In this document: positions 26,101 through 36,786 of the stretch, in pieces | How positions within the stretch are numbered: the stretch's first letter is position 1 | Layout: each line of letters starts with the position of its first letter | Assembly (NCBI GenBank): GCA_045837725.1 | Contig: JBEWZL010000236.1 | Span: 124,001-188,000 of the forward strand | Direction of reading: 5' to 3' | Source: Vermamoeba vermiformis | Taxonomy: Eukaryota > Tubulinea > Echinamoebida | DNA: 64,000 bases | The notes under the pieces: generated by a model | Databases searched by the model: none | What the model saw: only the letters and a program-made list of their open reading frames with translations | Told to the model about the DNA's origin: nothing | Position numbers and translations under genes: made by a program

Positions 26101-26974
26101 TAATACAGAACTAGCTGGTACACCCAGACGTACTTGTAGTTGTTTGTTGGTGGTCGCTTTGAGAATGCTCGCAGTTCTGTCCTCAATCTGCGCGACGACA
26201 GCTTTGAGTTCAGGCAAGCTGATGCCGAGCTTGTTGATCTCGGACTCGTCTTTGTTGAGCTGTGCTTTGAGCACTTTGACTATTTGTTGCGCATCTTGCA
26301 ATGGTAATTCAACGGTGACAGGTTCACTCGCACTCGTGGGAATGTGATTGTTCAGTGCCGCTGTGTCGTGTCAATCGATTGCAATTGATTAATATCGCAT
26401 TATCACTGCTTACCGTCGATTAAATACGAGCCATTTACTGTAGGACTCAACACCCGCAGTTCGCTGCCGGAGCTGTACACGAGCTTTTCTGAGTGTGCGA
26501 GGTACTGTAAGCGCAAAATCTTAGCATCTTCTAAATAGAGTGCATGTTAGTAGCGAACATTCGGAGGCAGAAAGAGGTGCTAGAAATTAATAGAGAATCC
26601 CCATATTTGTTCTATGTGTAGTACGTATAAAAAAAGAGTAATTTGACGTAAATTAATGTTTCTAATAGAATTCTAAAATGGAGCATTTAAAATTTCGCTG
26701 GTCCTTAAAATATTCTTTAAAATAATATAAACAAACGCTGCGTGCTGCCTATTAATTGGTGAACAAAATACGTACTTGATTGTTTTTCGGTAAATTCAGC
26801 AAGGACGGTGCCAGTGACTGCATCCACAACCAAAATTTTCTTCTTTTTATCGTCAAGACCTCGGCCACCAACTATTAATATGCAACTCTTCAGTAACTCG
26901 ATAGAGTCAAGTTCAATATTTAAGTTGGCGGTTTTCTCCTTTAGCCAGTCAAAAGAGAAACTTTGCGAGGCCAT
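14131..26974 (-). CDS. BIRC6: BIRC6/BRUCE-like giant E2 ubiquitin ligase
   Basis: Twelve exons (26974-26776, 26530-26414, 26360-26134, 26088-25938, 25882-25533, 25482-25036, 24988-24534, 24476-22145, 22087-19255, 19172-18064, 18012-16598, 16543-14131) make one frame of 4,015 residues. Animal BIRC6 ubiquitinates caspases, IAP antagonists and autophagy factors. Order seen: WD40-like strands at the N terminus, a BIR domain (residues about 250-325) with the zinc ligands of C-x2-C..H..C, more propeller, jelly-roll/discoidin-like modules (about 790-920 and 945-1110), two ZZ zinc fingers (about 1575-1625 and 1670-1725), long helical parts, another jelly roll (about 2400-2520), SPRY (about 2975-3115), UBC (about 3705-3850) and a C-terminal UBA-like helix bundle. 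The UBC active-site region (FNPNLYNCGKVCLSLLGTW) and the EPYFNEPGYE-like segment are BIRC6-specific. ZZ, SPRY and UBA are not in the human protein. It could alternatively be called a BIRC6-related E2 rather than a strict orthologue. Confidence 0.9.
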
Positions 26975-27195
26975 AGAGATGCTTCCAGAGTGACTAAAAT
27001 ATACAAAAAAATATTCAAAAACAAAATAAACAAAGCTATTCTATGGGAAGGTCGCTACTATTAATAAAAAATACTATGAGCCAATAGTGTTCGCTAGAGG
27101 CCGTGAGAAAATGAATAAATTTTCATTTTTTGGTGACAAACACACTCCGCGCAAGTCACGTGATACAATACCTCAAGTGGCGTCATACATCACAT
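26975..27195. promoter_or_regulatory. Shared promoter of BIRC6-like and bHLH genes
   Basis: A 221-bp A+T-rich stretch between divergent start codons. A near-perfect E-box palindrome (GTCACGTGAT, 27155-27164) lies 32 bp before the ATG of the bHLH gene. Confidence 0.45.
27155..27164. promoter_or_regulatory. E-box GTCACGTGAT before the bHLH start
   Basis: CACGTG core with flanking GT..AT, in the promoter of a bHLH-zipper gene whose own basic region should bind this core. Autoregulation is an inference. Confidence 0.4.
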
Positions 27196-28545
27196 ATGAA
27201 CGACAACAATAATCAAGGCACGCCTGCCGCGCCTAATCAAGGGCCGTTCTTTGGCTCGCAGCAGTGGTACCCAAACGAGGCGGCCATTATACAACAGCTA
27301 GCTGGTAAAGCTGGACCTTATGTCTTGTATCCTCTCATACGTTAATATTTATACAACGACCTTTCACTCACGGTATTATCCTTAATTCCTCTTTAGCACG
27401 TCAGATGGAACCGCCATCCACTCCCCAGAAATAAATCTTACAGATCCCAACAATATTATCGGAGAAGTCAAAAAAAGAGGTAATTAACGCTAATTTCATA
27501 GGTAATAATTAATTGCAACATTATCAGACGATGACTCCGATAAACCAAACTCGCTCGATGATGAAGGCTCGGCACCACTCTCGCATGAAAATGTTAATAT
27601 GGAAGATGGCACACCACGACGAGGCAAAAAGAGGCAAGTAAAAGTTGTCAGTTGCGCGATCGATTAATTCTTAATTTTGGAATTATTTACGAAAAACGCC
27701 AAAAAAATATATTATGGTTGTTTGGTGCATTAATCGTAACTACAAATTTATGGGTATACGGACAGTACTGTATTAAGGTTATCACGTGGCGACGACTAAT
27801 CACGTGACTAACTGATCGCATCTCGAATAGGGCCGCGGAATCATCAGGCAATTGGGACGATACAACAAAAGTACGTCGACAGAGTCATAATGTAGCAGAG
27901 AAGCGACGAAGAGACAAAATTAACGACAAGATCAAAGAGCTGAAGCAGCTGTTGCCGAAGAGCGACAACGACATGAGCAAGGCCCTGAACAAGTCGTACA
28001 CCCTCGAACAGGCCATTGATTACATTCGCAAGCTAGAGCAGCAGAACAACTCCCTCTGGGAACAACAACAACTGCTGCAAGAAGAGAACAGGTACTTGAA
28101 GCTGTTGCGCGCGACGTACAATCTCGACGACGGACTCGACAAGTCCAAAGAGCTCGAAGCACAGTTGTTGGGGACCAGTGCCCCGCTCAAGACCAGCTTC
28201 AGCGCCATGCAAGTACCCATCGCAGTGCAAGTCAACAACACTGGCTCGCCTACCAACTCGCGGCCTGGCTCTTCAATGCTGGTCTGGACCACGCCGTTCA
28301 ACAACAACTTTGCCGCGCAAGTAAACTCACCGATGGTCAAGTCGAATGGCGCTGCACCTGCCGCTCAAATGTTCACTGCTGATCCGAACTTCCCTTTCAA
28401 TACTGCCAACATGAATGCGCTGCGGCAATCTAATCCAATGATGCAAATGAACGTCGTCAACCCGAATATGCCAGGCTCACCCAAGTCTAACGCTAATGTA
28501 AATATAATTTTCGACTCTCCGCCAAAATCGAACTCGACGGAATAA
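27196..28545 (+). CDS. bHLH-leucine zipper transcription factor (USF/Max-like)
   Basis: Exons 27196-27326, 27397-27479, 27528-27633 and 27831-28545 give 344 residues. The basic region reads SHNVAEKRRRDKIND, with the His-Glu-Arg pattern that contacts CACGTG. It is followed by helix 1 (KIKELKQLLPK), a loop, helix 2 (LNKSYTLEQAIDYIRKL) and a Leu/Gln-rich zipper of about 30 residues. The N terminus is acidic and Asn/Pro-rich; the C-terminal 130 residues are Asn/Met/Pro-rich and probably disordered. The intron at 27634-27830 must use a GC donor (AG|GCAAGT), since every GT alternative breaks the frame; it contains two more CACGTG sites. The partner and targets are unknown. Confidence 0.88.
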
Positions 28546-28643
28546 ATGTATATTTAATCTTCAACTGATACCACAACCACAATTCAAATGATCAATTAGG
28601 TCCACTCACTAAGTTTATTGTACATTCATGATTCTAATGACAA

Positions 28644-29680
28644 ATGAAGCGTCAACGAGATGAAGCAGAGCAAGATAATCGTGAGTACTCTCCTACACGG
28701 TCATTCAAAAATAATCGGCAAGTTGTAATCAATTAATATTTAGGCGATAATATTAAAAAGGTACGTCAATCAATTTTAGGATTTTCCAACAATTATCGCA
28801 AAAAACACTTCCTGACCCGATCCAGCCGAAACTGAACTCGTTATCGCTTTCAACCCGATTGCGATCCATTGTGTCATTCGTACGACCCAATAGCACTGTA
28901 GCTGATGTGGCTTGTCATCATGCGCACGTTGCGGTGCACTTGGCTCTGAACCAGATCGCAAAGCGTGTAATAGGCACGGAACTCACTGAGGGCTCGTGGC
29001 AAGTAGCACGCGATACAGTGAACAAACATCAAGTGCAGCACTGCGTAGATATTCGTTTGGGAGACGGTAGGATCCAATCCAAGATGATTTCAACGCTGGC
29101 TTCAGTCTCACACTTGTCATGCAGGACTCACGCCCGTTCACGCACACGAAGTTGATACTGTTATAATTGCTGGTGTAGGCACCGCACTCGCAGTGCAAAT
29201 ACTCAAACAACGTCCTCAAGTTGTAGAGCATGTCAAGCAGTTGATTTTACAACCACAGTTTGAGTGCGAAGAAATGCGTCGCTACTTGCACTCGATCAAC
29301 TTTAAAATCACAGGTATTGTTTGAGATCTGATCGTCTGTTTCAGTGAACTAATTGCCTGCTAGATGAAAAGATGATCGCTGAGAATAATCAATACTACAC
29401 TATCATAGTCGCAGAACCTGGTATTGAGTCATACAATAGCGAAGAGGACTACAAGCACGGACAATTGTTGTTACTCCGATCAGATCCAGTAATGGTGCAA
29501 TGGTGGGAGAACAAACTCGCCAAATTACTCAAGAACATAGCAGCTATTGAAAGCAATCTCTCGGGCGACAAAAGTGACAATGCTAGCAACAAACTCGCGG
29601 AGTTACAGGCGGAAGTAAACACGTACAAGGATCTGATCCAAAAACACACAACAGCACGAAATAATACGAACAAGCAGTGA
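28644..29680 (+). CDS. trmK: TrmK-type tRNA (adenine-N1)-methyltransferase
   Basis: Exons 28644-28680, 28744-28760, 28826-29066, 29125-29313 and 29364-29680 give 266 residues. The bacterial family methylates N1 of adenine 22 in tRNA using S-adenosylmethionine. Seen here: LSTRLRSIVSFVRP, VADVACHHAH (SAM-binding motif I, usually DxGxDH), GTELTEG, RLGDGLTPVHAHEVDTVIIAGVG (split by an intron) and LILQPQFECEEMRRYL, then VAEPG and a C-terminal coiled coil with LAELQAEV. Motif I is altered, with ACHH in place of GSDH. The nuclear-style N-terminal patch (KRQRDE, KKPK) is extra. Exon 2 is only 17 nt. The substrate tRNA in this organism is not known. Confidence 0.85.
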
Positions 29681-29839
29681 CGTGCAGAGCATTTTCTCTG
29701 TAAAACAATAAAATGGAGTAAAATTCGGAATTCCTGCTTGGGCAACAAAATTTCTGTTCTTCGAGTCTTGTGAATTCAGTCGACGAGCGGCGATAAAAAG
29801 GCTTTGTTCGCTCGAACGCTCCAATCAACAACACACACG

Positions 29840-30708
29840 ATGCCTCAAGAAGAACAACTCAACCATACTTTCAAGTGAGTACCCCTTTGCTTGACCTTAA
29901 GTCATTGCTAACAGGATCGTGATGCAGGCACAGCTGGCAAGATGTCTTCCTTGCAAGCTGGAAAAAATATCCTTCACCAAAACGACCAGAAGTTTTGTCG
30001 GTAGATATTATCGAAAAGAAGTTTAACCCCGAGGATAACACTCTAAAAACTAAACGCTTGATGATCCTTGAATCCACCCTCCCCAAATGGTTGAACTCAA
30101 TGGTAATTATCCGAATAATTATAACTCGATAGAGTGATTTTCCGACAAACTCCGGTTGAAAAAAAGCAAGAAGACGAATTATTATTTATTAATGAAAAAT
30201 TTGAATGCGCAACGTTAATCTTTTTTATGCAACAGTTTGGCTTGGGCAACAGAGCAGTTTTTTTGGAAGAATCAGTGATTGATCTTAAGAACAAAACAAT
30301 GACTTTGGCCTCACAAAATGTCACTTTTAACAGTCTTATCAAGATGGAGGAAACTTGCACGTACACAATTGATAAAGAGAACGAGAACTGGTAAGTTTAT
30401 TAATATTTATTATTTTAGTAAACACCTCGCCAAAATATTTAAAACAAATCATTTTCAATTATCGGATCTAATTGCTCTACTTCTGCAGGACAAACTTGAA
30501 GCAAGTCGCTAAAGCTACAGCGTACACCTTTACCTTGGCAAGCACCATTGAGAATCTGATTGTTTCTAAGTTCAAGACCAATGCTGCGCAAGGTCGCGAG
30601 ATTATGGAAGCCGCGATTGATTTGGTGCAAAACGAACAGCTGAATGCTCAACGAACATTAGTCGAGCAAGGATTCTTACCCGCGGATATGTTGCCAAACA
30701 CCAACTAG
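29840..30708 (+). CDS. PRELID3: PRELI/MSF1-domain lipid transfer protein (Slowmo/PRELID3-like)
   Basis: Exons 29840-29874, 29928-30102, 30236-30390 and 30489-30708 give 194 residues. PRELI proteins carry phosphatidic acid or phosphatidylserine across the mitochondrial intermembrane space, paired with a TRIAP1/Mdm35 partner. The start HTFKHSWQDVFLASWKKYP, the RPEVLSVDII segment, TLKTKRLMILESTLPKW, SLIKMEETCTY and SKFKTNAAQGREIMEAAID match the family in order, at the usual length of 175-220 residues. The last part resembles Slowmo more than PRELID1. The exon junction near residue 71 skips a 133-nt intron and is slightly uncertain. Confidence 0.87.
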
Positions 30709-31167
30709 AGGGTAGTTCCTATCGAAAAAAACAGTTTTGGGTGTATGTATTTGATTGGAAATCTAGCCGTTATCGGCACTTGTAATTATGAAGGGAAGAA
30801 AATTCTCTGTTTTTTTAACGCAAAGATTGCATTGGAAAATAAATGCGCGGAGTTTGTTAATTATAGAGTTGAAGTCAGAAGCACAAATTGCACGAAGGCT
30901 TGTTTGCACGCAAAAGGAGTTTGTTAGTTTTACTGAACTTGAAATCCCACCAAGCGGGGCACTCAAACCTGAGCGGATTTCATAACGATAATTTACACAT
31001 AAACGTCTTTTTTTTTGATTATAAACAGGCTTTCGAACGCGGCTGTAGATGTCGCGAACACGTTTCAGTCAATTAACACTACCCGAAACCCTTATCTATT
31101 TTTTGTTTGGCGAAGAGCCCAAAGCAAAACAACGAAATTAAAAAGGGTTCTAGGTCAAATTTGGCAG
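30709..31167. other. Convergent intergenic stretch, 459 bp
   Basis: Lies between the 3' ends of the PRELI and RRM genes and must hold both 3' untranslated regions. It is A+T-rich. An open frame of 65 codons (30788-30985, plus strand) is present, but its composition is unlike the exons around it and no family was recognised, so it was not called as a gene. Confidence 0.4.
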
Positions 31168-33394
31168 TTACTGATTTGTTGGGTGCGCACCGGAACCACC
31201 AGTGAGCGAGCTTAAGAGGGCGGACAGAGTAGCGTTATTATTTGCCAAACCAAAAGCCGCGGGGTTATTCGGTTGATCATAATTAGTACTAGGTGCGTTT
31301 CCGCCATAGTAGTTGGACGAATCATTCATCCCTCCCGAGCCCGAATAACTATTCATCATGTTCGAACTGTCGTAGCTGCCTGTATTACGACCGCTATCAG
31401 ACTTACTTTCTCGCGGTCCGTCCTTCGGGGTTGAATAGTCGATTCTAATTGGCTGACCCAAGACCATGCGGCCGTTCAAGTGCATTGCTTGTTCTGTTGC
31501 TTCTTCGGTATCAAACTCGACAAAGCCACAGCTAAAATAGACAGTTAATGCCATGAAATGTGTGAATGTCAATGCGCAACTTACCCTTTGAATCTTCGTG
31601 TCTTTTTGTCGTTTAACCACCTAATGTCTACCACTCGGCCTACATTAGCAAACACGGAGCGAATGATGTCATCGGTAATTGTATCGGGAAGGTTTCCAAC
31701 GAACACTGTCTTGCAACCATACGGGCGAGGTTTGGGCGGATCTACAAGCAATTAGTAAGTTGAAGCTAGCTTTCGATTGATAGCTTTACCTCGCCGAACA
31801 GGGGGCTGGTCGTTGCGACCACCGTAACTAGGTGTGGGATTGGGTGCACTCATCATAGGGCTCATTCCCAAGGGGTTTGGTGGCTGACCCATCAACGAGG
31901 CTTGAAGAAGTAAATTGGGGTTGTAATTGGTGAGCAAAGAGGCCAGAGGATTAGCTGCAGCGCCCATGAGGTTCGGTTGTGCTTGCGGACGAACGTTGAG
32001 TAAATTAGCCAAGTTGAGATTGGTGCCAAGGCCGAGTTGTTGCAAAACGAGTGGATTTAGTCCACCGAGAGCCTGTAGATGCTTGGTTAAGATCGTCCTA
32101 ATTTCATTTACTACCTGGTACTTACATTCAACGGGTTGTTGACAGGTGGGGGTGGGAACTGTGCTTGTTGCGGAGGTGGCGGCTCTCTACCTCGTTCATC
32201 GGAGCCTGGTTTGCCTGTAGCATAATCCACTCGCATGGGTCGATTGTACAACATACTTCCATTCATCTTAGCCGCGGCGGTGGTAGCGTCTGTGGTGTAG
32301 AAGTCGATGAAACCGCATCTAAGGGGTGTGATTAGCTGACTGTTTGAACGCAACGTTCAATTGTAATTCTTACCCTTTGAAGCGGCCAGTCTGCTTGTCT
32401 TCTAACCAGCGAATCTCTTTGATTTGACCGCAGTGTGAAAACATTCTGTATATATCATCGTCATTCACGCGGTCATCAAGATTGCCAATGAAGACCGTGG
32501 TACTGTCGCGCGGTCTGGTTTGTTGAGCCGCGTGCACGTCTGAAGAATTAGTAATTAGTCAAGAAGGAAGGCGAAATGCAATGCCGAACTTACTTCGAGG
32601 TGGTCTCTCTTTCGGGATTTGTCTTTGTTGTTCGTTCTTCCATCTCGCAGCCGCTTGCGCGTTTATAAGAGATTTGTTGCTCAACTCTAAGTTTACGCGA
32701 CGTCCCAAAATTTCGATACCATTTTTACTTAAGGCCTCTGCTGCATACGCAGGTTCTTCGAATTCAATAAAGCCAAAACTGCAAGCGGATTAATAATTAC
32801 TCAAAAAATTGAAAATAATTCTTAAACTTACCCTTTAACTTTACCAGTATCACGGTGTCTATTTAGCCTAATATCCCTAATTTTGCCGCAAGAAGAAAAT
32901 ATTTCCGTCAACATAGACTCGGTAACATCTGGCGGGAGGTTACCAATGAAGATGGTTTGCTTAGTCTCTTGACCACCTTCAATTCGAGGACGTTTGTTAC
33001 GACTATCCTCTTCATCAAATGACCCTTCTTCGTGTTTACGCTTTACTCCGCGAGCTTCTCCGTCTTCTCTTGATGCTTCTTCGTGGAAGCTTCCTGCATC
33101 GGCCGATCGTTCCTCACGTTGGTATTCTTCAGGTGTAGCGTTTCCTTGGTAATCATAGGTCGCGGTAGGGTGGTACTCATTATCTGAGGGTTGGTGTTGG
33201 TATTCGCTTTGAGGCTGAGCATCATACGAAACTTGTGGATCTGCATGCTGATCAGAAGGTAGTTGATCTGCTTCAGCTGCATTATTAGTATATGAAAGCC
33301 CTGGCACTTGAACTTCAGGAACTTCAGTCTGCGGTGCAGTCTGAGGCTCTGAAGTTTCAGTGGGAGGTACAGGAATGTGTTGCTCGTTTTCCAT
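31168..33394 (-). CDS. Three-RRM RNA-binding protein (nucleolin-like layout)
   Basis: Exons 33394-32832, 32778-32594, 32539-32374, 32318-32126, 32072-31790, 31741-31585 and 31531-31168 give 636 residues. An acidic, Gln/Glu/Pro-rich N terminus of about 140 residues with a KRKHEE nuclear-signal-like patch precedes RRM1. Each RRM shows RNP2 (TIFIGNLP, TVFIGNLD, TVFVGNLP) and RNP1 (KGFGFIEF, KGCGFIDF, KGCGFVEF). RRM2 and RRM3 are separated by a Leu/Asn/Pro-rich linker; the C terminus is Gly/Ser/Asn/Tyr-rich. The layout suggests ribosome biogenesis or mRNA processing, but the role is not specified by sequence. All three RRMs are split by a phase-2 intron at the same Gly codon of RNP1. Confidence 0.88.
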
Positions 33395-33515
33395 CGCGTG
33401 CGAATAAAAAAAAATACGCGCACAGAAGAAAAAAACACCGAGCCCTGGTTGGTGCTCGTTGGTGGACTCGAATTATTTTTCTTGCAAGTTCGTGTATTGC
33501 AATACAACTACAGCG
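33395..33515. promoter_or_regulatory. Compact shared promoter of RRM and kinase-DUF4139 genes
   Basis: Only 121 bp separate these divergent start codons. No TATA box is evident. Promoter function is inferred from orientation. Confidence 0.4.
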
Positions 33516-36512
33516 ATGCAGAAGGTTGATCCGTTCTCCAAGCCAAATCTAGAGGACGTTTATACCTTAGGTGCAGAGATCGGCAGGTGGGCTAGAATTT
33601 CGCGGTGGGTAAGCTCGCGACTAATATTAATTTAGCGGCGCATTTTCGGTAGTGAAGAAGGCCATTAGGAAAGAAGATGGGAAGGAAGTGGCTGTTAAGA
33701 TCATCAACAAATTCAAACACCGACATGACCTCGATTTGATTCGCGACGAAGTTGCTGTTATGCGCGCGGTCAGAGGTCACCCGCACGGTAAGCGTGAATT
33801 TGTTTCACATATTCAAATTTATTATCTCGTGCGATCGCTCGGTCAATGGTGACACGCACCGCTTAATCGCTCAATATTAGTAAATGTATAATGTATTTAT
33901 ATGTGCAGTGGTTAATTTGATTGACACTTTCGAGACGGATGTCTTCCTGTACATTGTCATGGAATTGTAAGTGCTGGGAGCTCCGAGTTTGATGGGTAGC
34001 TAATTGCTATTATTGCCGCTAGAATTGTCGGAGGAGAGTTGTTCGAGAAGATTGTAGCGAAAGGATATTATAGCGAAGCCGATTCAGCGAAGATAATTAG
34101 GCAAATAGTTAAGGGCGTTGCCTTTTGTCACTCCAAGGGTGTTGTGCATCGCGATCTTAAGGTACAATATCGCGGTAATATTTCGTTTAACAAGCTGACT
34201 CTCTCTTGAAGCCTGAAAATTTGTTGTGCGCGAATGATGAAATTGACTCGCTCAGCATTACGGACTTTGGTATTGCTAAACTGCTGTTGCCTGGTCAGAA
34301 GATCAGAGGGTCATGCGGATCACCGAGCTATGTATCTCCCGAGATATTATTGAAGCACGAGTACTCTCACGAGGTTGATATGTGGGCTATTGGTGTCATC
34401 TCTTACATTCTGTAAGCATATTCAAACTTCAGTTGCATAGCTAATTGTAGCATAGTATTGCTGGTTACAAACCATTCGACGAGGAGGCGAGCAGTTTGCC
34501 AGTACACATGCAGATTATCAACGCGGAATATGAATTCCCGAAGGCTGAGTGGGATGAAATTTCCGATACCGCGAAGGTAGGCTTTCTAATACCACAACAT
34601 AGTACTAACACGGTACAGGATTTTATTAGACGCTTGTTGTGCAAAGATGTCACCTCGCGCATGACAGCAGAACAGGCGCTGCAACATCCGTTCATATTCG
34701 ACGACACACCTTTGTCGAACAGAACACTCAGCCGTACCATGGAGAAATTGAAAGAATTCAATTCCACGAGGAAATTCAAGGTAAGAAAAGACTTATATCT
34801 CTCATCAGACCTGACACACCGATCTCTAGCAAGCAGCTTTTGCAATCATCAGCGGCAACAGAATGAAATTGAGTTCGTTGCAACAAAACACCAAGGAGTT
34901 GCGCCTGAGACCAAGCAAGCGCAATCTCCTCGACGGAGCAATCTCGCCCAAAGAGAACACCGCACAGCCAGAGCAGAGTAGCAACGACACGGTCACTGAA
35001 CGCAAGAGCAGTGCACGCATTATCACCAATCTAGTGAGTCCCAAATCACCAAGCAACCCTGCAATTGTTGTCGAACCCCCTCCTGCCGAGCGAGTGGAGC
35101 TTGTGGTGGTGGAGAAAGAAGATGAGCAGGACGAGGTACTTAGAATCGATATACTTGTGCCAGTGATTAACACCTCTCACAGGATACCGAGCCCTCTGTG
35201 GCACTGTCAATCAATTGTGCACCAGATCACGTGCACGGCACCGCGATGGTAAAAGAGATCTGCACCATTGACGTGCCAACCAACGGCCAAGTTGTACTCG
35301 ACAGCGTGCCCAGTCACTTGATACCCAGCTCCGTGCACTTCCATTCATTCACAGACCCCACAACTGTCATCACCAAGCAACGATTTAGCCGTGAAGATAA
35401 CAAACCTCGCTTGATGTGGTCACTGGACACCACCAAGGCGGGCAAACACACCGTGCAGATATTTTACGAGACGAAGCAAATGGGCTGGCACGCCTCTTAC
35501 ACAGCGCTGTTGAATGACACAGAGAGCTCTATTGTGCTCAACGGCTACTACAACATTGCTAATTACTCTGGTCGTAGCTTCACTCGCCCCACTGTTGCGC
35601 TAGTGCAGGATCCAGAACAGTTTGAACTCAACACACCCATTGACTTGACTGACGATCAAGAAGTGAAGGTCCCCTTCGCCCGCAAATTATCATTCAGCGT
35701 CAAAACAATCAACATGGTAAGGCCCCTAACAGCTATTTGTCATCAACTAACTGGTTGCGCAGTTCAAAGGCAGTCCGTTCCAAGACTACGAAGAGAGTCT
35801 GGTCTTCAAGCAATTTGTGCACAACAAATCAGTCACTGAACCACCTCGAGTCAACAGCGTCATTATGTTCTTAGACGACGAGACAAAAACGATTGACTTT
35901 GAGATTTTGAAATCACTGCCGAAGGGTGCCATGCAAGTGTATCAACAAATCTCTGAGACTCATCGCCACGTCACCAACACTTATGTTGCCTCGCTGCACA
36001 TCACTGAAGGGCACCAGCAGTACGCTCACTTTGAAGCGTCAGTGCCATTGGCTCAACCCGCCACGAGCACACCGAGCGGAGTGAGCGTCAAATCAACTGG
36101 CCCGAGACTAGCAGCATTGGTCGAACAACTGCAAGGCGCTAATCGCAAAAAAGACGTCGTGCCCTCGCTGCCCAAACTCGACAAAGCCCCGCGCGGTGAA
36201 TTGACACTGGGTCCCGTGCCTTTCTTGCAAGCGAAGCGATTGCAGAAGAAGTTTGAAGTGATTCACGGCGACATGGTCAACGAGTCAATTCAAATCCGCG
36301 TCAAGAACACTGACGCGCATGCCACGCACACATTGATGATTGAAGAGACGATGTACCGCTGGCGCGAGTGGAAGATTTTGTTCAGCAACACCGCGTACAG
36401 CACACCTCTGGTCAAAGAGAACAACAAGGTGCACTTCACTGTTGAAGTGAAGCCGGGCGAAGAGCGCTGTGTAGAGTATTTAGTGAGCTACAAGAACTGC
36501 CTTGCCATGTAA
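33516..36512 (+). CDS. CaMK-type Ser/Thr kinase fused to a DUF4139 module
   Basis: Ten exons (33516-33586, 33636-33787, 33909-33966, 34023-34161, 34212-34411, 34456-34576, 34619-34780, 34830-35135, 35183-35716, 35763-36512) give one 830-residue frame. Residues about 15-280 are a complete kinase: Gly loop ([13 protein letters not shown]), VAIK-type Lys (EVAVKII), catalytic loop VVHRDLKPEN, DFG (ITDFGIAK) and SPE. A CaMK-like regulatory helix follows ([15 protein letters not shown]). After a Ser/Glu-rich linker, residues about 400-830 match DUF4139 of MuiA-type proteins, with a [11 protein letters not shown] strand, [22 protein letters not shown], a [11 protein letters not shown] segment and the closing YLVSYKN. 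The kinase has no stop codon of its own, so the fusion is forced by the frame. The function of DUF4139 in eukaryotes is unclear. All catalytic residues are present, so kinase activity is expected. Confidence 0.85.
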
Positions 36513-36786
36513 TAGTAGTTTGAACGAGTTGTACAATAATTAACCGAAAATTTAAAAAATCACAAAACAGTGAATCTTTGCGAATTTCACGACGGCCCGC
36601 TTATGGCGTGTTTCACAAGCGGTCTTCCTATCGACGGCCTATGCAGCCTTACATGTGATTACAATGAGCATGCTCTCTGTGCCTGGCAGTTTAAGGAGAG
36701 TTTCAAAAGTTACAAATTTAGACATCGTGTTGATTCGCCGCTATTTTTCGCAAATTTTTTGACCTGGACAACACGCATCGTCCGAT

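Noticed and set aside
28761-28779. A possible 19-nt intron in the TrmK gene
   Set aside because: It is too short to splice, and the downstream reading does not match the family. The longer intron ending at 28825 gives the conserved LSTRLRSIVSF start.
30788-30985. 65-codon open frame after the PRELI gene
   Set aside because: Composition is unlike coding exons here and no family or splice partner was seen; more likely 3' untranslated sequence.
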